Shown here: positions 12,166 to 23,199 of the stretch, in pieces | Layout of the letters: every line of letters starts with the position of its first letter | How positions within the stretch are numbered: the first letter of the stretch is position 1 | Assembly (NCBI GenBank): GCA_022495995.1 | Contig: JAFEMH010000519.1 | Coordinates: 62,001-126,000, forward strand | DNA from: Adenophora triphylla var. japonica | Lineage: Eukaryota; Streptophyta; Magnoliopsida; Asterales; Campanulaceae | DNA length: 64,000 bases | Reading direction: 5' to 3' | Program-made: the position numbers and the translations under genes | Notes under the pieces: model-generated | Seen by the model: the letters and a program-made list of their open reading frames with translations, nothing else | The model's database searches: none | What the model was told of the DNA's origin: nothing

Positions 12166-13992
12166 ATGGCCAAACCGCCGGACATTAATGTCCAGGCGCT
12201 CTTCCCTAACCTCCAATCCAGTCATCTACCGAAGGAATCAACCAATAATTCATCGTATCAAGAGAATCCGCAACATCCGCAAATGGCGACACAAAATATT
12301 TCCGCCGTCAATTTCTCGCCGGCAATGGACAAATCAACAGATAAAAATGCTCAGGTTTTGCTCGCGAAGGTCATACCTACCTCTACCACAAGTGGAACGC
12401 ATCAATTTACAAATTTGGGAAATCAATTTGGACCAGGTCAAACTTCGGCACGTTCATATGCTCGAGCAGTGCAAGGAGATTGTAAGGTGCTCAATGGCGT
12501 TAATGGAGTCTTAGGACACGAAAAGTTACCACCTAGGAGGAAGACAAAGGTGGACAACAAACCAGCAGTGCTGTTTTCCAATTTGGAAATGGCGGATGCT
12601 AATTCTCGCCTGCGACATTCCATGGTCTTGAAATTTTCCTCAGGTAGGCCTACATTACAACAAATAAATGATCATATTAAACTGAATTGGTGTTTGAAGG
12701 ATAAATTTGTTGTGAGTTTAATTGATCCTCGTCATATTGGAGTTTACATCAGTAATGAAGAGGATCTTAAGCTTGCATTGTCGAAGGAGTCTCATATGAT
12801 CAATAAGTGCATGTACAGAGATTTTAGGTGGACTCCTGACTTTGATTTGAAAGTAGAAAATCCTGTAGTTGCAGTGTGGATAAGACTGCCTGGAATTCCT
12901 TGGCCATTCTACAATGGTGCTCTGTTGGAATGTATCGGAAATGAGTTAGGACAGTTTCTAAGGGTAGATAACAGGACTTTAGGTTTGACAAATCAACTTT
13001 ATGCAAGGCTTTGTATTGAAATTGATGTTTCTAAACCTTTAGAAACCGAAATATGGATTGGAGAGTCAAAAGATGTTGGATTTTGGCAAAAAGTGCAATA
13101 TGAAGGAAATATAGCCTATTGTTCTAATTGTGGTTTATTGGGTCACTCAGTGGGAATTTGCAGAAAAGCTAATGGGAGGACTGTTTATGGTAAAACAAAA
13201 TGGTTTAAGGGGCAACAAGAGAAAGCTGATGGAAAAAAACAATTGGTTCAAGATGATGGAAACAATGCTGATGTAAATGTGAAAAAAGTGTGGAATAGGG
13301 TGGAAAAGAAAAGAGATGATGGAATATCCACCAGCAAAGTTATGGAATTTGATATTGCTATGGCAGGGGATATGGATTTGGACAAGGGGTTAAAACAGAA
13401 GGATGCAGAGGCAACTAACCAGGAAATTGAGGAGGTTGTTGAGAAAGATAGTGGCCAGGTAAATGTGTTGATAGGGATGAATGATACTTCTGTTGAGACA
13501 AGAAAAGATGAAAATATGCAAAAGATAGAAGTTGTTGAAGACAATACATCAGTTGAAACTGGCTATGAGAGTAACAGAGGGACAACAGATGAGATGAAAC
13601 AGAATGAGCAAGGTGTTTTGGATGTTATTCTGACTGATGATTCAATTGAGAAGGAGAAACAGGAAGCAAATGGGGAAAAGATAGGAATCCTACATCAGAA
13701 AGTTAGAAAAGCTGATGAATTAGAAAGGATCCTCTTTTTACAAAGATATGACAAGGAAATGGATATAACTCCAATAAAAGGCAAAGAATTACAACAGAGT
13801 AAGCATGACAGTTTACAGAAAAGTGGGAGGATAGTTACTGATGTTTGTAATCTGAATAAAGCAAATTCTTGGCATACTAGTAATACCTTTGGGATTCTAT
13901 CTGATGAAGGAGAGGAGAGTATAACTAAGATGAGATGTAATGAAGAGATGGATTATGGTATGTCAGAGGAGGAAAAGGAAAATAATTGTTGA
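12166..13992 (+). CDS. LINE ORF1 protein (DUF4283 + CCHC zinc knuckle)
   Basis: The frame is open for 608 codons from ATG (an upstream in-frame GTG at 12133 is not preferred). Residues about 150-320 match the plant LINE ORF1 / DUF4283 pattern: FVVSLIDPRHIGVYI, DFRWTPDFD, VAVWIRLPGIPWPFYN and GNELGQFLRVD. A CCHC knuckle, CSNCGLLGHSVGIC, follows near residues 318-331, and the last 250 residues are acidic and low in complexity. ORF1 proteins bind LINE RNA. It lies 76 bp from the insertion's left edge, as expected for a full-length 5' end. The frame is intact although the downstream partner ORF2 is missing. Confidence 0.9.
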   Translation: MAKPPDINVQALFPNLQSSHLPKESTNNSSYQENPQHPQMATQNISAVNFSPAMDKSTDKNAQVLLAKVIPTSTTSGTHQFTNLGNQFGPGQTSARSYARAVQGDCKVLNGVNGVLGHEKLPPRRKTKVDNKPAVLFSNLEMADANSRLRHSMVLKFSSGRPTLQQINDHIKLNWCLKDKFVVSLIDPRHIGVYISNEEDLKLALSKESHMINKCMYRDFRWTPDFDLKVENPVVAVWIRLPGIPWPFYNGALLECIGNELGQFLRVDNRTLGLTNQLYARLCIEIDVSKPLETEIWIGESKDVGFWQKVQYEGNIAYCSNCGLLGHSVGICRKANGRTVYGKTKWFKGQQEKADGKKQLVQDDGNNADVNVKKVWNRVEKKRDDGISTSKVMEFDIAMAGDMDLDKGLKQKDAEATNQEIEEVVEKDSGQVNVLIGMNDTSVETRKDENMQKIEVVEDNTSVETGYESNRGTTDEMKQNEQGVLDVILTDDSIEKEKQEANGEKIGILHQKVRKADELERILFLQRYDKEMDITPIKGKELQQSKHDSLQKSGRIVTDVCNLNKANSWHTSNTFGILSDEGEESITKMRCNEEMDYGMSEEEKENNC

Positions 13993-14242
13993 ATGAAACC
14001 AGGGGCAGCACGCAGGTTTCATAAGGATGAACATGGAGTTGTTTGGAAATGTTTCCAATTTAGGGGCAGCTGGCTGCAGAGTTGACCAAGTCAACTGCAG
14101 AGGGAGTCTGGCCGGACTTGGAGTGAATTTCCAGATTCTTTAAATTGCAGTTTCAGCTTTGCAATTGGTTAAGAAACTGCGCATAGTTTTTTGATCATTC
14201 TGGCTGAATTCTCTCAAACTATCAAGGTTCCTTTCATTTTTC
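13993..14242. other. Non-coding spacer between LINE ORF1 and Tat antisense ORF
   Basis: These 250 bp contain short inverted motifs (GTTGACCAAGTCAAC) and GGGGCAGC repeats. They may hold the left edge of the Tat element or residual LINE sequence. I found no LTR copy of this stretch near 23 kb, so no clean Tat border can be set. Confidence 0.4.
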
Positions 14243-16144
14243 ATGGCTCCCTTTCCCAAGTTATCGTCTCGGATGCAAGAGCGATATTTGGACAACTTTC
14301 AGTCGTGGGTACGGAACCACACGAGACAGAACAAAGGGTTTTTCGAAGGCTGTTACGGGATTAAATCTGTTTGGGCTTTGAAGGAGCTCATGCCATATTG
14401 GGATCTTTTGAGAGCCGCATCTCGGTTCTGGGACGTACGGAGGAATGTGTACAGCTTTTCGTACAATGAAGTCACTCCTACGTTTGAAGATTTTCGGGCC
14501 ATTCTAGGAGGACCTGAGAAGGAACAGCTAGTTCTTCCGTATGCTGGTGGCATGGCCACTGTTGAGAAGCTAGTGTCTTTGTTTGGTATCTCGACTAGAG
14601 AAGCATACGGGATGCTGATACAGGATACTGATTATGTTGACATTTCGGGACTGCCCGAAAGATTTGCCGGAGCTGAGGGGAGCGTCTTTTTGTGGGATGC
14701 GTTTGCTCTGTGCGCGATTGCTACTCTGTTCACATTCACGTCTCTGGGTGTGTGCCATCACAGTGTACTAGACCTGGTGAGGCAGTGCCGGAGTGGGGGA
14801 GACATCGTGCCGCTGGTCTTGGGCGAGACGTTCCTGGGCATAGGTCGATGGCGACCGGTAGCCGATACATGTGGGGAGGGAATCCCGCTATGCTTACCAT
14901 GTGGTTGAGGGAGAGGCTACAGATGATGCCTGAGGTGCCAATGTCTTGTGACGCTTGGTCTTTCTCTCGACGTCCTCTGGTGATAGGGGGCGATCAGGCC
15001 GAGCTGGAGCTCTGGAAGGCTGTTACGGGATTAAATCTGTTTGGGCTTTGAAGGAGCTCATGCCATATTGGGATCTTTTGAGAGCCGCATCTCGGTTCTG
15101 GGACGTACGGAGGAATGTGTACAGCTTTTCGTACAATGAAGTCACTCCTACGTTTGAAGATTTTCGGGCCATTCTAGGAGGACTCGAGAAGGAACAAATT
15201 TAGTTCTTCCGTATCTTTGGTGGCATGGCCACCGTTGAGAAGCTAGTGTCTTTGTTTGGTATCTCGACTAGAGAAGCATACGGGATGCCGATACAGATAC
15301 CGATTATGTTGACATTTCGACCGCCCGAAAGATTTGCCTGAGCCGAGGGGAGCGTCTTTTTGTGGGATGCGTTTGCTCCGTGCGCGATTGCTACTCGTTC
15401 ACATTCACGTCTTCGGGTGTGTGCCATCACAAAGGTACTAGACCCGGTGAGGCAGGTGCCGGAGTGGGGAGACATCGTGCCGCCGGTCTTGGGCGAGACG
15501 TTCTCGGGCATAGGTCGATGGCGACCGGTAGCCGATACATGTGGGGAGGGAATCCCGCTATGCTTACCATGTGGTTGAGGGAGAGGCTACGCGATGATGC
15601 CTCGAGGTGCCAATGTCTTGTGACGCTTGGTCTTTCTCTCGACGTCCTTCCGGTGATAGGGGGCGATCAGCCGAGCCGGAGCTCGATGGCCGTACTCCGC
15701 ACGCATCACTTACGATGGTGGGTTCCCCATTGGAAGTTACAGACTTTAGGACCACTCAGGAGGGTCTCGTTGGTTGTCGAGTGCCGGGCCGTCTCGTGAC
15801 GTCTTTCTATATTCCATCATTGGTTCTCATGCGGCAAGATGGGCCTGGAGCAAAAGCCACCGACCGATCTCGAGTTATGCCGCTACCTTTGAGGTGGGAT
15901 CTCTCGCGGATGGAAGATCCTTCGACGCTATTGCCGATCACCCGATGGTGGCAATACACGTCCTTTCCCCGCTGTGGTTCTCTTTCACCGAGAGAGGGCA
16001 CTGTCTCGTCGACGCAGATTCGAACCGGTACGAAGAGTGTATAGGGGAGACACAGATGGCTATCTTGTGGAGACGGAGTGAGCCGCTGGGTGCCGATCAC
16101 CCGGACAACTCGACCTTGAGGAGGACCGAAGCAAGTGGCTAACC
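14243..16144 (+). pseudogene. Tat antisense ORF, DUF7745/plant-mobile-domain-like, internally duplicated
   Basis: From ATG the frame gives a protein with ALKELMPYWDLLRAASRFWDV, VYSFSYNEVTPTFEDF and RAILGG, the pattern of plant DUF7745 / plant-mobile-domain-like proteins. Such antisense extra ORFs downstream of pol are known in Tat-lineage elements, and pol here indeed runs on the opposite strand. A segment of about 670 bp (14347-15019) is repeated at 15020-15690, so the conserved part occurs twice. Frame breaks lie near 14785, 14850 and 15200. The C-terminal part up to about 16440 is basic (KRERRR-like). It is not translatable in one piece as read. Confidence 0.65.
14347..15019 (+). repeat. 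~670-bp tandem duplication inside the antisense ORF
   Basis: The sequence starting GAAGGCTGTTACGGG recurs at 15023. The two copies differ mainly at CTG-containing sites (CTG against CCG, TCG or CG) and by single-base indels. The junction GAGCTCTGGAAGGCTG resembles the normal continuation GAGCTCGATGGCCG, which could have guided unequal joining or a misassembly. Confidence 0.8.
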
Positions 16145-16905
16145 CCTGGAATCAGACTGCGATGCCATGGCTGATTATGAGACGAATGCTGACGGAGGCC
16201 AATCAAAGCACCGTTATGATGGCTCGAAGCGAGGCGACTCGAGACAGAGCTAGAGAAAGGGTCAAGCGCTGACACCACTGTGGTTGACTGAGGCGCTCGG
16301 AAGAGTCCCCGAGCTGTAGAAGGCCTACCGGAATTTTTCCCGTGAAGGTGAAGAACACTACGGGGAAAAGGGAAAGGGAAGAAGGATGAAGGACCAAGTT
16401 CGGAAACTAGGTTGACCTTGTCGTCCCGTAGTATCCACCCATTGTCATTGCAGACACATTAATTGATTAATGTTTTATTGTAGTTTTGCTAGCGTGTAGC
16501 GAGTCAAGAGGTGACCGTGCTTGAACTCATCAAAGAATGTTTTAACCGTTATGAATTTGTAGGTTAAATGAAAAGAGTTTTTCGAAACACAAGCAATTGA
16601 TGCTTATTGTATATTTTTTTTTTGTTTTTTAGACCGAACCAATGATGGCTGCCTACGTTCCCCTTTTACAATTAAACTAAGGGGCTCATGTCACCGTAGT
16701 TCGACACTTGAGGTGAATTTGAGAAAAACAAAGACAAAAGAAGTGCGACCCTGTCTTTTACCTGGATCATTAGCGGGAATGTATCCAGTTGGGTATTACT
16801 CTTTTAGCACTTTTAATTTACCGAGGGGGCGGTGTATGGGGAAGGAGAGTTGACTCGTGCTCTTCCTCAAATGAAGTATTCATGAGCTTGCTTCCGTTTA
16901 CGAGG
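16145..16905. other. Spacer between Tat antisense ORF and pol
   Basis: This is non-coding apart from the basic tail of the antisense ORF. It contains a T-rich tract (16611-16636) and a minus-strand pyrimidine / plus-strand purine segment GGAGGGGGCGG-like at about 16820. The Tat 3' LTR would be expected hereabouts or further left, but I could not pair any LTR. Confidence 0.35.
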
Positions 16906-19900
16906 TTAACGAAAGGGTTTCCGTCCAAGTCTCGCTAGCTTCATGGCTCCTCCTGAGAAGATTCTTTGTACCACGAACGGTCCTATCCAGTAGGCTCCCA
17001 CTTTCCGAGGATTGGTCCGCGTAGGAGGCTTTTCCTTTAGCACCAAATCGCCTTCTCTGATGTCTCGTATCTTGACTTTCTTGTCGAATGCTCGTGCCAT
17101 TCTGCTTTGGTAGGCTCGAGTATGTTCCATGGCTTTCAATCTGCGCTCGTCGAGTAGAGCAAGTTCGTCGTAACGGCTCTGTAGCCATTCGACTTCATTG
17201 ATCCCGTTTTCCAAGAGGACTCAGAGGGATGGAATTTCCAATTCCACGGGCAACATTGCTTCCATTCCGTAGGTAAGCGCGAACGAGTCTCCCCGTGGCG
17301 GTTCGGCGACGTTACGTATCCCCGCAGGGCTAGATGTAGCTTTTCGGGCCTCCCGACCTCTCAGTGGTCATCTTTCCGATTATCATGGCGAGAGTTTTGT
17401 TGGTTTGCCTCTCTTGCACCATTGGTTTGTGGTCTATAAGGAGAAGACTTGTGACGCGTGACTCTGAATGCGGTCAGTAGTTGGGCACAATCTCCTTCAA
17501 AGTGGGTCCCATTGTCGGAGATGATCTCGTTGGGCACTCCAGAGATCGGGGCACACGTAGTGTTATCTCGGATGAACTCGGCCACCTTCTTAGAATTCAG
17601 TACCTTGTATGATCTTGCTTCTACCCATTTGGTGAAGTAGTCGACAGCGACTAAAATGAACTCGTGACCATTGCTCCCTCGAGGAGTGATCTTGCCGATG
17701 ACGTCGATTCCCCATGTGGCGAAAGGCCATGGCGTAGTCATGTAATAGAGTTCGTGAGGTGGGATGTGATTAAGGTTGGAGAACCGTTGACATTTGTCGC
17801 AGCTTCGGAAGAACTGGATGCAGTCTGTTTCCATTGATATCCAATAGTATCCCATACGGAGAATGATCTGTGTCAATGCTCGGGCGTTCATGTGTGGACC
17901 GCAGGTTCCGTTGTGAACTTCATTCATTAGCTCGCTGGCTTTTTCTTTGTTTACACACCGAAGGAGTGGCCCTTGGTGGCGCTTCTTGTACAACATACCC
18001 CCCAAAATGACGAAGTGGGATGCCAGGCGTTTTAATGCCATCATGTTTTTGGCTTTGATCCCTTCTTTGTATTTTCCATCTTCATTTGTGAAGGAAGCTT
18101 CTCCGCTTTGGAGGTACTGGTAAATCTGATTGTACCAGGGTTCGTCGATCGTTTCTTTTTCTTTTTCGATCTCACAACAATAGGCGGGTGTTTCCCGTCT
18201 GCCTATTCTGAGGGGTTTTACTGCTTTCCCATCGAGAATTTCGACAAGAGAGGCAAGGGTTGCCAGGGCGTCTGCGAAGCGGTTCCTGTCTCTTGGCAAA
18301 TAGTGAAAAGAGATGTCCTTGAACTGAGCAATGAGCTCCTCCATGTACGCGTGGTACTTCTGAAGGCCAGAATCTACCGTCTTCCATTTGTTGGATACTT
18401 GATTGATGATCAATGCTGAGTCTCCATATACATCCAGCTCTGAGATGTTGCGCTCGAGGGCGGCTTCCAAACCTGCTGCACAGGCTTCGTATTCTGCTGC
18501 ATTGTTGGTCGCTTCAAAATTCAGCTTGATGGCTATGGGAGTATGCTCGTCCTTGGGATCGACAAGGAGCATTCCAATGCCATTCCCCTTCTTGTTGGCT
18601 GCCCCATCGAAGAAGAGTTGCCAGCGGTTTGCGCTGTCAAGTGAAAAGATTCCGTCGTCCGGAAATTGCGGATCAGGACCCTTAGGTTCACTGCTCGGGA
18701 AGTCGGCAAGCTGGTCTGCCATGACTCTACCCTTTGTTGATTTTCTGACCATGTACTTGATGTCGAACTCAGCCAGGAAGAATGACCACTTGGCTAGCCG
18801 CATTGACAGGGATGGCTTGTCAAAGAGATATCGGACGGGGTCCACTTTGGAGACCAGGAGCACTGAATGCGACTGCATGTAGTGTTTCAGTTTCCCGACT
18901 ACCCATACCAAGGCGGTACAAGTTTTCTCTGATGCTGAGTAGCTGAGTTCACTTCCTTGAAGCTTCCGGCTTACGAAGTAGATTGCATGCTCAACCTTGG
19001 AATCTTTCTGCTCTTGTGCCAGCATTGCTCCGATTGACGTGTCTATTACTGTCAGATACAGGAGTAGTGGCTTGTCTTCATGTGGCGGGCACAGAATTGG
19101 GGGATTAACCAAGTAGGTCTTGATTTTCTCAAAAGCTGTTTGGCACTCGGAGTCCCATTTGATGTCGGCATTCTTTTTCATCGCTTGAACATGGGCTCGC
19201 AGAGATGTCAACCGGTTGATGAAGCAACCGATGTAATCAAGTCTTCCCATGAAGCTCTTTACTGCGTCAGTGGTTTGAGGCGGCTTCATGTCGATGATGG
19301 CCTTGATCTTCGTGGGATCGGCTTCGATACCTCTTTCGTAACTACGTACCCCAAGCACCTTGCCGCGCTTGACGCCAAAGGTGCACTTTGCCGGGTTTAG
19401 CCTCATGGAGTGCTTTCGAGTCCTGTTGAAGAACTTTCTCGTATCTGTCATGTGCCGCATGTCCGATCCCCCTGAGTGGATGATCATGTCGTCGACATAT
19501 ACTTCGATTTCTTTGTGAATCATGTCATGGAAGAGGGTCGCAGCCTCGCCGGTAAGTAGCCCCAGCCGTTTCTTTAGACCGAACGGCATGACCGTGTAAC
19601 AGTATGTCCCCATGGAGTGGTGAAGGCAGCCTTGGCTTGATCCTCCTCGGACATTTTGATCTGGTTGTATCCAAACAACCCGTCCACGAAGGACTTTACT
19701 TCGAAATTTGTCATGGTGTCGACCAAAGACATGTCGATGTTAGTGCTGGGAAATCATCTTTAGGGCTGGCCTTGTTGAGATCCCGGAAATCCACACAAGA
19801 TCTCGACCTTTCCGTTGGCCTTGGTGACCGTCACGATGTTGGAGAGCCAAGTTGGGTACTCAATCACTCGATGAAACCAACTCGGAGCATTTTCTCAATT

Positions 19901-20133
19901 TCTTCTATAACTTGCAAGGACCACTCGCTTGATCTTGCGCAGCCTTCGCTTTGACAGTGCTTGGATTCGGGATCCAGGAATTCTCGTGCTCTACGATCGA
20001 GGGATCGAGTCCCGGCATGTCCCGGTATGACCTGTGCGAACACGTCAACATACTCCCGGAGGAGGCTTATCAGTGGCTTCTTTTCTCGCATCGCGAAGAA
20101 ACCGCCCACTTGTGTCTCTTTGGGCTCTTGCAC
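16906..20133 (-). pseudogene. Tat-lineage Ty3/gypsy pol (RT, RNase H, aRNH, integrase), broken
   Basis: The minus strand gives an RT N-terminal part (20133-19864); then a 750-codon frame (19613-17361) with YVDD at residues 39-42, the original RNase H, a second archaeal-type RNase H (FFDGA 335-339, AAEYEA, GDSA, ADAL), the HHCC finger H567/H574/C605/C608, integrase D636 and D700; and then the C-terminal GPF/Y-like part AYWIGPFVV (17214-16906). The second RNase H after the first is the hallmark of the Tat lineage. Frame changes occur near 19565-19600, 17365 and 19900-20050. Most sit at CTG or CAG sites. Confidence 0.88.
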
Positions 20134-23130
20134 CGACCCCAGTTCACTTTGGTCATAACCTCTTCGGCAGCTTGGGCCCGGTTGTCCTCTTGGTCAACTA
20201 CACGCTCGAGAACTTCCTTAATGTATTGGTCATTTAATGTGTCTGCTTCTTTATCAATTGAATTATTAACATCTTTTTAGTTGTTTGTTAATTTATCGCT
20301 TGTTAAAGTGGCAATGAGAGGATACTCCGAAAGGTCGACTTTTCATTAAACAAGAACGGGAATACATGATTGGCTACATTATCATAGTTTTCCTACGTAA
20401 GGCCGTCTGGACGACTCGAGGACCGGACTTTGACAAGGACTCGACTCAGCAGGGTTTGAGACCGGAAGTTTAGGGAGATGTGGGTGCGGGCCCGCTTGTC
20501 TTCCAATTCTGCCCGGCTTGCCCTTGGTTCGGTGAAAGTTACCCAATTCTTCAAAGGCATTGCCTGGATGCTTGATGAGGGTGCTGGGATCGAGAGGCTT
20601 AGCTTCGCCGTCCCAATCATGGCAATCATGCTATTGTCTGAGCCCCGCCGATCAAGTTTGGCAACTCCATGACTTCTTCAAACAGACTCTGTAGAGCCGG
20701 TCCACCGAGAGCATCCTCTATGAACTCGGTTCCTTCGCTTTGGACTTACCGTCTCGAATTTGGCCTCGGTGGCCGATCCGAACAACTTGCTTTCCCATGG
20801 AGAGTACCTTGAGTTGCTCCTCCAAGTCTGGGATTCGCTTGAGTATGTACTCGTGCTGGACTGTGGTGGCAGTTGGTCCGGTAGAGCCGTGATGTCGAGG
20901 AATGCTCCCCTTATCGGATTAGCTTTGAGTCCTCTCAAACGCTTGAGGTCCCGTGCTAGCTGCTCCATTCTTCCCGTAGTCTTGGTCGACTATCCCCGGC
21001 TTCTTTCTCATCTTCATCAGCTCCGCCGTCGGTCCCTCGCTTTGTCGGTTCATTTGTCGGTCCCCTCGGTTCATTGCTGTCGGTTCCTTGCCGGTCCCTC
21101 GCTCGCTCTTGGTTCCCTTGCGGTCCCCTCGGTTCACTGTTGGTTCCCACTTGGTGAAGTAATGAACGAGGTCAAAGCCGTAAGGTCGGAGATTGGGTGT
21201 GCCGTCGGAGGTTCCCCTTTTACGGCCCGTTGCCTTGGTGCGGGCGAGCCTTTTGTCTTCCTTGATATCAGCCGGTGTTGGCACGTAGCCAAGCCCCTGG
21301 ACCGTGGTGTGGTCCTTGACTTCAATAACTTGGTGTTGGCACTTGCGGCCTTTTGCCGAGCCCCGCCTCCCGGGATGAAGTTCATGAGTTTCATCATCTT
21401 CATGGCGGGAGGAATCTCGATCGTGAGACAAAGTGGAAGGTCCACGTTGCATATTTGGATCTTGGAGGTCTCCGCGAGTGAATCCAGCTTAATGGCATGT
21501 CGTCATTATGCTTGATTTCTAACACCGGAATGTCGTTGGTGCCGGTCCCCTCGGTGGTGGCCTGTCATCGCCCGTGAAGCGTGGTTATCTCGTTGCCTTG
21601 CATGAACTTAAGGCACCTTGGTGAAGGGTGGATGCCACGCCATTGATTTGATGCAGCCTGTGACGCCCTGATGGTGTGAAAGTGATTGGAATGTCCAACA
21701 CTTGGAATTCGGTTGGGATCATCCGCTTGCCGAACCGGATGTTAAGAGTAGCAACCCCGAGAACCGTACGGGAAGTAGAGTCATAGGCCTCGACGTGTGG
21801 ATCGAAGGCTTAAGATGCGTGGGCTTGATGTCAAGGTGTCCATCATCTTGGCGGGCAAGACATTCATTCCGTAACCTCCGTCTACCAACACGCGGGAAGG
21901 CGACGCTCGTCCAAAGCTGGACTGTGATGTAGAGCGGCTCATTTGTGATCGCCCCAAATTTTGGAAGGTCCAAATCTCGTGAAGGTGATAATGTTGTCGT
22001 AGTGGATGTTGCCTATCATCTGAATGACTTCATCTGGGGTCAAGGCCCACTGGGACCATGGTACGAGCCAGGCTTTCCTCTAGCTTGAGCTTGTGAGGAT
22101 ACGAAGAGGTGAGCAGAGACCAAAGGGAAATGTTCGCCCGATTCTGCTTGAGCCGAGTGAGGATCGGGTCCTCTTTCAAGGAATTTGCGTCTTCGGGCCG
22201 GCCGGATTGCACTCAGCTCCGTCGGCTTTTGGTGGCCTTAGGTGGTAATGCATGGATTTGACCCGATCGGGTTTAGATGCCGACATCGTTTGGTCCCTTC
22301 GAACAGGCCGCTCCGAGTTGGGCCATAGTTAGAGGAGGATTCCTCGTAGCATAGGGCCATATGTCTTCCCTCAACTCATTGATTGTGGATGAATTCCCTG
22401 AGCTTCGGCAGCTGACGGATTCTCGTCCCCGTGATAAGGCTTCGATGCCTCTCGGGGAGGTAGCCTACAATTTGACGCAAAGTTCGAGCGTCCGTGCTCA
22501 ACAAAGGGTCGCTCGAATCGAATCAAGGCGTGCGTTGACCCTCCGGGAGGTTGGAGAGTTCTCGGCTCAAACGAGCGGTCTCCTTGATCTCTTCACGGTA
22601 TATCGCGTTCCTTTCCTTCTTGCCGAGCATACTCAGGCATTACGGAGTTGGGTGCAGCGATACTCGTGGTTTGCTAGTTTTCCTCCGCTCCGGGCCCGGA
22701 TCAACCTTCTTGCAATGTGAGCTGCGTCGAGAGTTAGTGCCTGCGTTTCTTCCCATGTGAGAATAGCCAGTGCTTCTTTGAACTGCGTGCGGCAGTCTAG
22801 GTAAACTTCCATCGGGGAGAGCTTTCTCCTTTGCTTTATCTGAGTGGCGGGTATGTCGGAAGGTGAGTACACGGCTTCCCGAACATCTGCCCATGTGATC
22901 GGTTCTTTGTCCCAGCTTATTTGTTTACGTAAACGAATGCCTCAGAGTCTGTGGAATTTCCCTGAGTAGATGCTCGAGATGAATTTCCATCTTCCTCTTG
23001 TTTTTAAATAGACCTTCCTCCCTGAGTTGGCCTTTCAATTTGAGTGCGGAAATGATCCGTTCCCATCCTCCCAGGACCCTTGGGAGTCCGGTTTTGTTGA
23101 CTTCATGCCCGGCTAAGAAAAATCAAAATG
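20134..23130 (-). pseudogene. Tat gag/protease region, heavily decayed
   Basis: Minus-strand pieces are recognisable as the region upstream of Tat RT. They include a protease-side segment with NEPLYITVQLWTSV followed in another frame by IKPTHLKPSIHT (21973-21719), a motif near 21600-21740 matching the usual LGRPWIH-type protease end, and a gag-side piece SLWSLLTSSYPHKLKLEESL (22212-22030). Frames change every 50-250 bp. I cannot identify the gag core, the 5' LTR or the PBS. G+C content is higher than the flanking LINE sequence, which supports a separate origin. Confidence 0.55.
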
Positions 23131-23199
23131 AAGAAGAAGATGAAGATTATCAAATTCCCGTCACAAGGAATATGAAAAAGAAGAATAGATCCAATCCTT

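Noticed and set aside
20760..21515. 251-codon plus-strand frame in the Tat gag/protease region
   Set aside because: Minus-strand protease and gag pieces surround it; the frame is the complement of decayed coding sequence and has no domain.
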